From: Siphonodentalium dalli
Taxonomy: Eukaryota; Mollusca; Scaphopoda; Gadilida; Siphonodentaliidae
Direction of reading: 5' to 3'
Length of the DNA stretch: 64,000 nt
Assembly: GCA_032622095.1 (NCBI GenBank)
Contig: CP136066.1
Location: 198,886,816 to 198,950,815 of the forward strand
Shown: piece by piece, positions 36,786 through 49,400 of the stretch
How the letters are laid out: each line of letters begins with the position of its first letter
How positions within the stretch are numbered: the first letter of the stretch is position 1
Notes under the pieces: model-generated
The model's input: the letters and a program-made list of their open reading frames with translations, nothing else
Databases searched by the model: none
What the model was told of the DNA's origin: nothing
Made by a program: the position numbers and the translations under genes

Positions 36786-36791
36786 AATAAA
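36786..36791 (+). promoter_or_regulatory. Probable polyadenylation signal of the SULT gene
   Basis: AATAAA about 305 nt after the stop codon, in AT-rich sequence. Several AT-rich alternatives exist nearby, so the site is an inference from position. Confidence 0.5.
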
Positions 36792-37400
36792 GATGTTAAA
36801 AATATTCCAGCCCAATCAAAAACATGTTGATATGCAGTATGGTCCGCCCAAGCAGGGACCAATCAACTGGAATTATGCCACAGTGTTAAGAAATATGGTG
36901 GTCAGCTTTAACTTGGTCCTGAACCTATGACACAGAACTCATCTCAGCCCATTTTTTTTTATTGATCAACAGGTATGACAGGAATATTCTCAAATATAGA
37001 AAATGATTTATGGGTAGTTGCCTTTCTAAATGGAAATAATCATTAAATTTCACGAATCAAGAATAACTAAGTCTCCTCTCACGATCTTCAGATATGATGT
37101 CATGGATATATGAATGCAATTTTGAAAACAATATATTTTACAGAAGTTCTTGGTACCTGAATAGAGTGAAATTAAAAAAATTCATTGTATAAATAAAAAG
37201 TGATGTAAATGAGGTGATACTATCAACGGCGTTGATGGTTCTTAAATATTTTGTCACAGTAATAGCTTGTACCAAATTTCACAAAGATGTTCCTGACACA
37301 GTTTGAGAAAATCCATTTTCAAATACCTTGAAATTTTGGCAAAATGTGCTTCTGACCCTTAACCCTTTCATGACTGGAGCTTTCTGAAATTTTGTGAAAA
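36792..37400. other. No gene or repeat recognised
   Basis: AT-rich DNA downstream of the SULT gene. TTAACCCTTTCATGACTGG at 37358 resembles the left end of the 55072 element, but no matching right end was found. Confidence 0.4.
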
Positions 37401-37581
37401 CCCTGTGCCAATGCATTCTCTTATATATGCGAGTCTCCCATATGGCGTCTCGCACATATGACATATATAAGAGAAAGCATTGGCCTAACAATATTTGCAT
37501 TGACCTTATAAGCCATTGAATTTTCTTATATATGCGAGGCTCCATATGGGAGAGTCGCATATATAGAGAATGCACTGGCAC
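37401..37581. mobile_element. Palindromic element CCAATGCATTCTCTTATATA, copy 2
   Basis: Both terminal hairpins are present but imperfect. The left hairpin has an 8-10 bp insertion (CACATATGACATATATAAG), and the middle is reduced to about 25 bp. The ends read CCCTGTGCCAATGCATTC and GAATGCACTGGCACATG. Confidence 0.8.
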
Positions 37582-37747
37582 ATGATCTTTAATGCTGCGC
37601 CAGTGCACCTCCTGTCACGAAAAGGTCTACCTGGGTCCATTAATTAACATGTCACGTGAACTTACGTCTCGTTCAACACATGTATAGTTTCTCGTCTATA
37701 TTATCAAGGTATTAACTTAGTATACAATCATGTGTATAGTGTGTGTG

Positions 37748-37822
37748 CAGTATGTGTTTTCTTGTACTCGTCCAACATGACATTTCACCACAACCTGGAC
37801 GAGTACAAGAAAACACATACTG
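37748..37822. repeat. Perfect 27-bp hairpin
   Basis: 37748-37774 (CAGTATGTGTTTTCTTGTAC...) is the exact complement of 37796-37822, with a 21-nt loop. A second small hairpin follows: AAGTCATATTGGAC and GTCCAATATGACTT around 37920-37960. Confidence 0.95.
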
Positions 37823-38289
37823 TACACAACATTGTATAATGACATTTATCATCCATCTGCGTGTTTATACATATTTTGGGAATACAATTATTGTCACCCT
37901 GAGTCAGATAACTTTTATAGAAGTCATATTGGACCCGATTCCAGTCCAATATGACTTTCGGGACTCCTGTGATGTCAGGTAGTATATTCTTCACACGGGG
38001 CCACCGCTCATGCTAAATCCGTTAATTAAAAACAGCACACTTACAAAGCATTTTCATGCACATACAGGACTTGTTTTGTCATGTGATGATGCATTTAAAT
38101 TGTATTTCCGGTCTGGAGCGAACTTCATTTACGTAGTGTGACGTCAACGTAATACGCATGGAACACGCTCTTTAAAATTGGATTTTCCGTACGTTACTTG
38201 TGGGGTGCAACCCACAAGTCACTCAAACAAAAGATCGCAACTCACAAGTGTATCGACGTCGGTCCGCCCGTCCGTCTGTCCGTCGTTCC

Positions 38290-39210
38290 GTCCGTACGTC
38301 CATCCGATGTCTGTTCATGTCATAACTTGAACAATAGTGCTCGGATCTCAATGAAATTAGGTATGGATGTTCACAACTATGAGGACATTAAATAGAGGGT
38401 TTCATCGTTTTGTTCGGATTTTCCATTCTAGAGTTATTCATCTTTGTTTATCTGGAAACGTTGGATTTTTGGTCCGTCTGGTGTCTGTTCATGTCATAAC
38501 ATGAACAGTAGTGCTCGGATCTCAATGAAATTTGGTATGGAAGGGTTCCATCGTTTTGTTCGGATTTTCCATTCTAGAGTTATTGATCTTTGTTTATCTG
38601 GAAATGTTGGCTTTTTGGTCTGTCTGGTGTCTGTTCATGTCGTAACTTCAACAGTTGTGCTGGGATCTCAATGAAATTTGGTATGGATGTTCACTACTAT
38701 GAGGACATTAAAAAGAGGGTTCCATTGTTTTGTTCGGATTTTCCATTCTAGAGTTATACATCTTTGTTCATCTGGAAATGTTGGCTTTTTGGTCCGTCTG
38801 GTGTCTCTTCATGTCGTAACTTCAACAGTTGTACTGGGATCTCAATGAAATTTGGTATGGATGTTCACCACTGTGAGAACATTCAATAGAGGGTTCCATT
38901 GTTCTGTTTGGCTTTTCCATTCTAGAGTTATTCAAGTTTGTTTATCTGGACATGTTGGCTGTTTGATCCGTCTGGTGTCTCTTCATGTCGTAACTTCAAC
39001 AGTTGTGCTGGGATCTCAATGAAATTTGGAATGGATGTTCACCACTGTGAGGACATTCAATAGAGGGTTCCATTGTTCTGTTTGGCTGTTCCATTCTAGA
39101 GTTATTCAAGTTTGTTTATCTGGACATGTTGGCTGTTTGGTCCAACCGATGTCTGTTCAGGTCATAACTTGAACAGTAATGCTCGGATCTCAATGAGGAC
39201 ATTTAATGGC
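38290..39210. repeat. ~170-bp tandem repeat, about 5-6 units
   Basis: Units begin TGTCTGTTCATGTCATAAC and continue TCGGATCTCAATGAAATTTG, TATGGATGTTCAC, GAGGACATTAAATAGAGGGT, TTCCATTCTAGAGTTATTCA and TTTATCTGGAAATGTTGG. They are more similar to each other than in the 16085 array. Open frames across it are not retained between units. Confidence 0.85.
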
Positions 39211-40279
39211 ACATTCAACTGTTTTTTTTTGTTGGTGCTATAGTTATTCATCTTCGTTTATATGAAAATGCTGATTTTTGGGTCCATCTGTCTGAGTATA
39301 GCAGTCATAAGTTATAGATATGCCCACACTAAGCGGTATGCCACTATGGGGTATGTACCGGACGACAGTCCATCTCTTGTTATTTTTGATTTGTTCCTCG
39401 AAAACAACTACCCCGCTGATTACTTTGAATGTGTATCCACACCGATGGACACAAACACGATGCTATAAGGAATGTGCGTCATGCGTAGTGATGCATGCAT
39501 TTACGTCATGACGTCAGCTCGTTTCTGAGCGATCAGTCACTTGGAATTACCATTCATCATGTTTCCTAGTTAATATAACACTAGCGAGCTACATTTGATT
39601 GAAATGTAGGCTATTGTCCTCATATCTAATTGATATATTGACAACTTCCAATTTTAAATGAATGTGACATGGGAACTATTTTGCTAACTACGACGTATTC
39701 TACTATGGGTATACACGTTTAACACATGAAATTACGTTTGAACATTTACACCCACAGTAGAAATTTATACCCACAGTAGGAAGCTGTATACCCACAGTAG
39801 GGTGTAAAGATGAAGTTTACAAAATAGGTGTTATACACACAATAAAATAGGCAACTATGGTATAAATACCCATTTGTAAATTGCGATTCTGGGAACAAGC
39901 GTGTAATCAAGTATAGTCTGATATTTCTTGACGCGGGCGAAGTTAGAAGTTTTAAATCTAAACCTCTCTATTGCTGCGATTAGGAATAATCAGAAAGCAA
40001 TAATATTAGTGAACATTATTTAATGACTGGTTGTCATTACAGCGATAGAGGGTCTCCGTTATGTCGGGGAGGGGGGGAGGTCCACATTCGAATTTCCAAA
40101 CTCAACCCCGCCTTGAACCATGCTAAACTCCCAAGCATCTAGAGGTCTAACTCCAGACAAATTCAGGCGTCGATTTGTTTATTTCTTTAAATTAGCTGTT
40201 TTGACAGATCTCTGGGGAGATCAGGTCGGCCCAATGGGAAATGTCGTATAAGAGAACCGACAATCCGACAGTTTAGTGC
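39211..40279. other. Unassigned sequence with short ACCCACAGTAG repeats
   Basis: Three ACCCACAGTAG motifs lie at 39746-39800, with a related complement near 39700. A 68-codon frame (39262-39468) has no recognisable motif. No gene called. Confidence 0.4.
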
Positions 40280-40715
40280 AATTGCGCAAGCTGGCAGCGC
40301 ATAAACATAATAACGTGTTAATCGTCAAGGTGTTCGTCAGTTTTTGTTGGCAATGGGCGTGTGGTTATTGGTGTATCAATGCAATGGCCGTTGCATGTTT
40401 GGCGATGAACATTTCAACCAATTGGAACATATGCGCCCTTTGTGACACATATCATACGTGACGTATGTTGTTTAAATGTTTGAAATTAAACTTTAGATTG
40501 GCACGTCTGATTTAAAAAAAAAAGGTGTTCACATCCATGTGCACAGTATAGGCATACCCACATACAAAAACATCACATATATAATCAACTACATATATAG
40601 GCGTTACGTATATACAGATTTTTCACAATCACCGCATTAAAGTTGCTATATATAGTCTATACAATTATGCATAATAATATGATCTTGAGGGCGTTACCAT
40701 TTCTGACTATGGTTT
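40280..40715 (-). mobile_element. Dispersed ~430-bp repeat, uninterrupted copy
   Basis: The inverse match to 28040-28164 plus 29884-30200. It lacks the Ginger-like element and so shows the pre-insertion sequence. It lies about 190 bp inside the right arm of the long inverted repeat. Identity unknown. Confidence 0.75.
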
Positions 40716-40906
40716 TGTTGATAATGATTGTCCGGGAGATTTTTCATATAAAAGGGCATAATGATTCTATTCACTCAGTTAGTGCAGTTGTGTTTACCAG
40801 TGAATATGACATCGCCTGTATCGCGGTCAGTCACATTGTGTTATATATGTTTTAGCTTCTCACGCAACAGGACTGTGTATATTGTCAATTTGTTGGTCAC
40901 TATATA

Positions 40907-43900
40907 TACAAGAAAACTAAGATGCATGCATCAGGTCGGCCGTGAACTATCTACCATAGAATTGTTGTAGCTATCGATTATACATTTTGGAACACCTGCC
41001 TGTATGTATGTGTGTATGCATGAATGCATGTGTGTATGTGTTATAGACTCTAACACTGCTCGACTGATCCGACTCGGATTTGGTATTTAACGTGTCAACT
41101 TGACCTCGCTCATAGGCATGTTTCTGGACCTTGACCGATCCGACTAAAAAATTGTGTGTAGGACTACTTCGATCCCGGGAGCAATATGGACGGGTCCAAT
41201 TTCACGTGGGACCATGTTCTCGAACGTGCTGATGTAGGCATGTTTCTGGACTATTTGGACGGGTCAAATCTTGATCCCGACCTGACTTTGACATTCAAAA
41301 AGATCAATTCAAGGTCAAATCTGGTAAAACGGAAGTATTTCAACGAAATATAATACCTACTGTTACTTTTGTCCCAGGAGTGTTTCGGGTGGGTCAAATT
41401 ATGACCCTGACCTGATCTTGACATTCAAAATTGTCAATTCAAGGTCAAATCGGGTAAAGCCGGGCGGATTTCGACGGGTATTTTTGTCGTGACTTTTGTC
41501 CGGGGAGTGTTTTGGACGGGTCAAATCGTGACCCGACATGACGTTCACCTTTAAAATGGTCAATTCAAGGTTAAATCGCGCAATTCTCCGAAAATCAGAG
41601 GGGAACATCCCGGACGAAGTAGGGTCCACCAGCTACTATTATATATTTCTAGATTTAGTTACAAACTAAATACCTGTATATTGTACAAAGAAATGTTTGA
41701 CAAATATATCTGTATCAATATTACCATACGGGTCATTAAAATAGATACGACGAAACAAATTTTTAAGGGTGCATGGTATCAGGTAAATTTTTATATTTCA
41801 AATGATGACAGGAATGCGGAAAGTTGAAGTACCTACGTAATACTGACTATCCGAATGAAGAGATATACATGTATATAAAAACCAAAATAGAAGATGACTG
41901 CTGGCGACAATGTTTTCCAAAAAAATTCAAAGCATTCGATAGCTCCCATCTAGTTGTCAGCCCGAAGATCAATATAAAGTGTGGTGACTATCAGATGAGG
42001 GATATGACTGTACAGTTGCTAAACAATTCAGTCACGCAAAAGAGGATCAAACAGTAAGATACCAAATTGCTGCCTGTGGTAATGTTTTTTAACGAAATTC
42101 GGGAAAATTAGATTACTCTCACCCTGGTTATCCAGAAGATCATTGTGGAATCTGGTGACGATCGGACAAGGGGTGTCGTCTGTAGGATCAACCAAATTAT
42201 TTAGCCATAAAAATAGTAAAATTCCAGATCACCGCTGGCAGTGATGTCTTCACAAGGACAGCTTGAGAACAAAACATGGCTCACATCTAGCGGTGACCCA
42301 AACTATCCACGTGAGAAAAAGTTCTCCAATAAAAGCTGGCTGCAGGGTGCGCCAATTGATTTAAATTCGAAATTTAACAGGGTGTACTGCTTGTGGCCAT
42401 GTTTTCCCCGCATATTTGATAGACTTATGGACAAAACCACTGAATCCGTTGAATCAATATACATGTATACATGGATTAATTTATATGCATTGTTATACAC
42501 AGTACTGGTATATAAAGGTACTGAAAATAACAATGTTACTAGTATACACAAAATAAACCATATATCATGGCTATGGGTTCTAATATCCGAATATGACAGC
42601 TGATAACTTGGTGTGAATTGAAGAGTGGTGGTGTTTCAAGCATATCTAACCCTCCACGTTAGAAACATGCCATTAAATGTCATAAGTATAATCTAGCTTG
42701 AGGACAGAAGTTATCCATAAAACCCCCCTTAATTCAACCAGGTCCTCGCGCGATGTATGGTCGATCACATGATGATCTAGGGGGGATTAGAATTGTTGTA
42801 TAAAAACAGCACTGCATGTAAATATAAAATAAAATAGTGCTACATCTTATTACAGATTATTGCCATATATAATCAGTGACTATACAGACAGTCTGACAAA
42901 ATAAAGTTTCAGTGACACTCTATCCGAAGAGGGGAATAATTCCATCTGTTACAGTCAATGGAGCAATTATGAATCTGGAAAGGTGAAATTTCTAACTAAT
43001 ACTAGATATCGACATGACGCGATAACATATAACGTAAATGCAATATGGCCGCTGGCGACCATTTTTTCCTATAAAATTAAAAAAATATTTGATAGCTCTC
43101 ATCTGATAGATCAATATCAAGAAAAATATGAAGTTTAGTGCTGATCGGATGAGTGAAGTGGACTGTGCTAAACGGTATAGTAATGCTTAAAAAGATTTTT
43201 ACCTTAATATTTTTATGTTCACTTTATAAACTTCACTGAGTCATCTTTGTCATGTATTGAGTTTGATATCTTTTGTTAACAGTTTATAAATCATGTATGT
43301 CTCATGTTTGTTATTTTAATTTATGTGTTTATTATCATTAAATAAAGTTGCATTCCTGAAAAAGATTCTTACCTCAATGTTTTTATGTTCACTTTATAAA
43401 CTCCACTGAGTCATCTTTGTCATGTATTGAATTTGATATCTTTTGTTAACAGTTTATAAATTATGTATGTCTCGTGTTCGTTATTATATTATATACACTT
43501 TATAGTGTGTTTCAGAACGAAAACAAAATGAATAAAATCAACAAATTTGTAAATTTAAAAACAATTCAAACGTTGTTGTATTCCATGTCCCAGCCCGGAC
43601 ATATACACCAAATTTCAATAATATTCATTGAGAAACAACGGACCAAACGCCATATAACACCCCGTATGCATCTTTTATTCCGAGTTGGCCTTTTATTCCG
43701 AGTTGGCACTCGCCGATTGGGGCGAGTTAGCCCTGAGGCGAGTACGCCGATTCCGACACCTTTTCTATTTGCAGCAGGTTAAGTTTACGCGTAATTTAAT
43801 TCACAAAGTTCCCCAATTGGTATCGTAAATAGAGCGACCTTATTTGACAGAGAATGCCTCTGTTATTGATTATAAAGTTGCTATACATTAAATACGACAA

Positions 43901-44184
43901 TTCACATGCTCGTTCAAGCGCAGTAGTCTATTTTCCCCATGTTAAAGGACATCCACAAATACTAAATAACGCTAACTTACTGCCGAATGTTTTACACGAC
44001 AACTGTTAACATATTTGGGCTGAATTCATCTGACGCGGTATTATTCCTCAAAATAAACAACAAAACCATCGTTACTTGGAAATGTAGTTTGGGCTAACAT
44101 TTACATAAATCCTCCATATCATTATTCCGGCACACACGTCAGATGAAAAACTCACATGAAGTAACCGGCCAAATTGGCCGAAAT
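40907..44184 (-). repeat. Long inverted repeat, right arm (3.3 kb)
   Basis: The reverse complement of 16852-20256. It contains the GTCAAGGTCA-type block (41240-41630), the direct duplication (43185-43300 and 43360-43480) and the counterpart 120-codon frame (42241-42603). The two arms bracket a 20.65-kb interval that holds the whole intact SULT gene. Confidence 0.8.
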
Positions 44185-44189
44185 AAGTC

Positions 44190-45070
44190 AGTCGCGGTGT
44201 GACTAAACACCGCCCGGACCAGCCTGGACTGCCCTCCCTTGAGGAATATAGGGATCATTTTAGTGTCAATTGTGCGTGGGTGTCACGGAGACCCACGCAC
44301 GGACAGGGGTCGCGGCTACACATAAGTGTCGCTACTAACCCTCAAAATTCCGCCATCGGCGAATATGTTCGCCGCGAATGAAGCTAACAGCTCATACCAC
44401 CCCTGTGGTGTCTATAGTGGCGATTTTAGTGGCCATAGCCGTGCATGGGTGTCATGGAAAACCATCGATGCACGCACGGTGGTCATGGCCGAACAGAAGT
44501 GGCGATATTAACCCATAATTTGCCAGATTCAGCCAGAATTACAATATTAATAGTGCCCGCATTAACAAGACTCGCAGCCCGGACCCCAGTATCGGCCTCG
44601 TAACGCTAATAACTCCATGCATATATGTAGCGGGTCTATCGTCGACTACATCGGCGAATCGCCCACCGAAGCCTGGCAATTAACCCCCAAAATGCAACCG
44701 TTGCCGAATATGTTTACCGCTAACGAAACTAACAGCCCGGGCCGCACCAGTGGCGTCTATACATGCAGGGGTGAATTTAGCGGCCATATCTGTGCATATA
44801 TAGGGTCATGGAAACCAACATACGCACGGACGGTGGTCACGGCCGAACATAAGACCCGATATTAACCCCTATGCTTGCCAGATTAAGCTAGAATTACCAT
44901 ATTGTGCCCGCTTATAACAAGACTCACATCCCAGACCCCGATAACGCTCTCGTACAGCTAATAACTCCCTACATATAATTATGTTGCGGAACTACCGTCG
45001 ACTACATTCACGAAGAAACAAGGACGAATCGCCCACCGTGGTCTGGGAATTATATAACCCCACAATGTTA
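44190..45070. repeat. ~360-bp tandem repeat, two units plus a fragment
   Basis: 44330-44610 and 44690-44960 are diverged copies. They share GCGAATATGTT, GTGGCGTCTATA, TTTAGCGGCCATA, CGCACGGTGGTCAYGGCCGA, TTGCCAGATTAAGC and CCCGCATTAACAAGACTC. A third partial unit begins near 45030. GC content is higher than the surroundings. Confidence 0.75.
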
Positions 45071-46441
45071 CAATGTAGTATTATAGTATCGGTAAGACGG
45101 CACCCATTTGCGTCTCCACTTGTGTCAGTATTCGCACAGAATCCTGATCACAAACAGCTCCACTTTTGGTGCAACATGCTTACGTTACGTATGAAAATAC
45201 ACCCCATCTACACAAAATCACTGATGTCGACGAAGTGTGGCCCGGAATGAATTATGTCATAGCTTACACTATCGTTTTACTATCCGTTAGATGATTAAGT
45301 GGTTTGTAAATAAACACTGACTGAGCTTCTTCAAGCAAATCCAACGATACCATGAATACTCGCCCAACGTATAAATATTTTGTGCATGTCAGCTGACCTG
45401 CATGCATCCACTGGTGATTTGTGGTAGAAAATACAAGTGTCATGTGCTTACAATCGCTATCTGCTATACGGGGAATCACCATATATACAGGCAACCAGGT
45501 CAGGCTTAAGGATAAGGGGACGTCGATTCCCCATAAATTTGGCAAATAAATCATCTTCCAAAAACCGGATTTAAGTAGTGCTGAGCGGTCCTATATATCA
45601 TACATGCTATAGAGAAAGATAGCTGGTAATTTTGTATATTAATTCCGCGCTCCGCGTGTATAATGTTACGCTGTTTCTTGGTATACAGTGGGCGCATGGG
45701 CGTTTTATTTATAGAATGGGAATTTTTGGACGGATTAAAAGTCGAACTGCGACCCGGAGGCCGAGTCCGGTAAAAGGTGTAGTTGGGAATTTCCATTTTA
45801 ATTTCAATTGTTATTCGGATGCCAAGAAGTGCAAGGCGATTAATTCTATGAGTTGGTCATTCGTGAAACCAATATATTTTATATTCTATAATTACAATCA
45901 TGGGTATATAATATATGATCTTGAGCGCGTTACCATTTCTGACTCTGGTTTTCTTCTTGTATATTACTCAAGATTACTCACAGCCAAATCCTTACCAAAT
46001 GTCCTTTTGGCAGTGATATCTCAGCGGTGCGATGGAGTTAACTCTGCCTGGGGTTTGCGGATTAGCTGCCAGCAACTGTTACAGTCATATCACCACACAA
46101 TCGTGCTTTGCAGCGTTGTGACAAAAAAGCGACTACCTGAGTCGCATGTTGGGCTGGCCTGCCAACCAACCAGGGAAGATTTGTTTGCAATCGACCTCCC
46201 CGGTTCATTAAGTATGCTGACTGCGACGTAAAACGGGACGATCGGAGCGCTCAGCGTATACTTTTGAATGTTTTGAACGTTTGAACGGGTGAGTATGTTT
46301 ATTCGTCATAACCGTCTTTCACATTATAGTGAAATTGTATTCATGTATATAGTCATTTTGACTACTGTTCTGCTTAGTCGGCATACTATGCGCAAAGGGC
46401 GCCATGCAGTTAGATAAGGTGTCGAGTTCACAGTGCAGTCA
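45071..46441. other. Unassigned sequence before the 1353-bp array
   Basis: A 199-codon open frame (45632-46231, plus) has no motif I recognise, and it overlaps a dispersed repeat end at about 45925-45960 (GCGTTACCATTTCTGAC). I do not call it a gene. Confidence 0.4.
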
Positions 46442-46445
46442 TTCC

Positions 46446-49400
46446 GGTTACACTGGTGTAAATACTATAGGCAGCTCCCCCTGCGGTTGCGGGAGGAGTA
46501 TAGAGTTTCACAGTTAAAACACTCTGGGCTGTGATTGGTTGCATGAATTAAATGTAAACTGTTGACAAAAATTCAAGGAATCATTCTCCCACAAACTTCA
46601 TTTGCCAAGAGGCCCATTCATTAAAGGTGAAGTCTGTTTAGAAATTTTAAGTGTGATTGAAAAAATGACAATATTTTTTTAGTGCGGAACTGACCCTAGT
46701 CATGAAAAAACGAAAATTTGAAGTGGATTCCCTGCTAGACGGTGTCGATTTTTTTATTGGGAAAGTTTCCACAGATGTCAAGCTCACATAATCCGAAGGC
46801 AGTTTGAACAGTTTCCATTTGACCTCTGATGCAGATCAACAAACGTTAACATTGAAGCCTATGGGAAATATTTACACCAGTGTAACCTAAAGGGAAAATA
46901 TAGCTTTTTATCATTTTTGATTCCTGGGAGTCACTTTAAAGCATTTTAATGCATTTTACAGAGCCTGGTCTTTCAGTCCAATGAATACCTCATGCATGGT
47001 GTGGCTATTCTTGCTGCTGATGTCTTATTTCACTAACATCAGCCAAAAAAATAGTAAGATTTTTCATAAAAAATGCCAATTTTTCAAGGTATTTTCAAAT
47101 TTTTTCAAGGTGGTAATAGTCACATGATAATGCAAATGACCCATAACATGAGCATGTCAACGACACATATATCAATTGTTATAAGAACCTAATCTAACAA
47201 GTATTTTGGATTTTATAGCCAGTGATATACAGATATATATCATAAAAGTGTGTCATTTCCACTGGTGGGTATGGTCATTTGAAGGTTAATAGCACTAAAA
47301 CTTGGACACATTTAAGAAAATGCTTCAGCAATTCAAAGAGAGCATATCTTTATTCAACTAATTCAATATACACCCACATCCAGTTATCTTGGATCACCCT
47401 TGCAGACCTGAAAATGTCATATTTTATTCTTCAATGTGCTGATAAAGTCATGCGCTTGATGCTCAGCTGATCAGATCTGGATTCAATGACCTCACATCAC
47501 CAGAAGTTCTCTCATGGAAAGAATATTGTACAGTCTTCCATAGCTGATCCAAGTTTGCAACACCAGACCCCTAAAACTGAGTGAAAATGGGGCCTGAACA
47601 TGACTGGTGGTGGAAAATTGTGCTTTTTTGATGAATAATTTGTTAAAGGGGGTGGGGTTAAATTGTGTGTGATAAATAAAGAACCACAGAAGTGATATTG
47701 TTTTTGAACACATTTTTTCCATTGATGGGCAATTCTGAAGAAATGTAGGGAGTTACAATTATTCCGCGAAAAAGCGGGCTATCGCTTTAGGTTACACTGG
47801 TGTAAATACTATAGGCAGCTCCCCCTGCGGTTGCGGGAGGAGTATAGAGTTTCACAGTTAAAACACTCTGGGCTGTGATTGGTTGCATGAATTAAATGTA
47901 AACTGTTGACAAAAATTCAAGGAATCATTCTCCCACAAACTTCATTTGCCAAGAGGCCCATTCATTAAAGGTGAAGTCTGTTGTGGCTGTTTAGAAATTT
48001 TAAGTGTGATTGAAAAAATGACAATATTTTTTTAGTGCGGAACTGACCCTAGTCATGAAAAAACGAAAATTTGAAGTGGATTCCCTGCTAGACGGTGTCG
48101 ATTTTTTTATTGGGAAAGTTTCCACAGATGTCAAGCTCACATAATCCGAAGGCAGTTTGAACAGTTTCCATTTGACCTCTGATGCAGATCAACAAACGTT
48201 AACATTGAAGCCTATGGGAAATATTTACACCAGTGTAACCTAAAGGGAAAATATAGCTTTTTATCATTTTTGATTCCTGGGAGTCACTTTAAAGCATTTT
48301 AATGCATTTTACAGAGCCTGGTCTTTCAGTCCAATGAATACCTCATGCATGGTGTGGCTATTCTTGCTGCTGATGTCTTATTTCACTAACATCAGCCAAA
48401 AAAATAGTAAGATTTTTCATAAAAAATGCCAATTTTTCAAGGTATTTTCAAATTTTTTCAAGGTGGTAATAGTCACATGATAATGCAAATGACCCATAAC
48501 ATGAGCATGTCAACGACACATATATCAATTGTTATAAGAACCTAATCTAACAAGTATTTTGGATTTTATAGCCAGTGATATACAGATATATATCATAAAA
48601 GTGTGTCATTTCCACTGGTGGGTATGGTCATTTGAAGGTTAATAGCACTAAAACTTGGACACATTTAAGAAAATGCTTCAGCAATTCAAAGAGAGCATAT
48701 CTTTATTCAACTAATTCAATATACACCCACATCCAGTTATCTTGGATCACCCTTGCAGACCTGAAAATGTCATATTTTATTCTTCAATGTGCTGATAAAG
48801 TCATGCGCTTGATGCTCAGCTGATCAGATCTGGATTCAATGACCTCACATCACCAGAAGTTCTCTCATGGAAAGAATATTGTACAGTCTTCCATAGCTGA
48901 TCCAAGTTTGCAACACCAGACCCCTAAAACTGAGTGAAAATGGGGCCTGAACATGACTGGTGGTGGAAAATTGTGCTTTTTTGATGAATAATTTGTTAAA
49001 GGGGGTGGGGTTAAATTGTGTGTGATAAATAAAGAACCACAGAAGTGATATTGTTTTTGAACACATTTTTTCCATTGATGGGCAATTCTGAAGAAATGTA
49101 GGGAGTTACAATTATTCCGCGAAAAAGCGGGCTATCGCTTTAGGTTACACTGGTGTAAATACTATAGGCAGCTCCCCCTGCGGTTGCGGGAGGAGTATAG
49201 AGTTTCACAGTTAAAACACTCTGGGCTGTGATTGGTTGCATGAATTAAATGTAAACTGTTGACAAAAATTCAAGGAATCATTCTCCCACAAACTTCATTT
49301 GCCAAGAGGCCCATTCATTAAAGGTGAAGTCTGTTGTGGCTGTTTAGAAATTTTAAGTGTGATTGAAAAAATGACAATATTTTTTTAGTGCGGAACTGAC

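Noticed and set aside
45632-46231. 199-codon open frame
   Set aside because: No recognisable domain, no splice context, and it overlaps a dispersed repeat end near 45925-45960.
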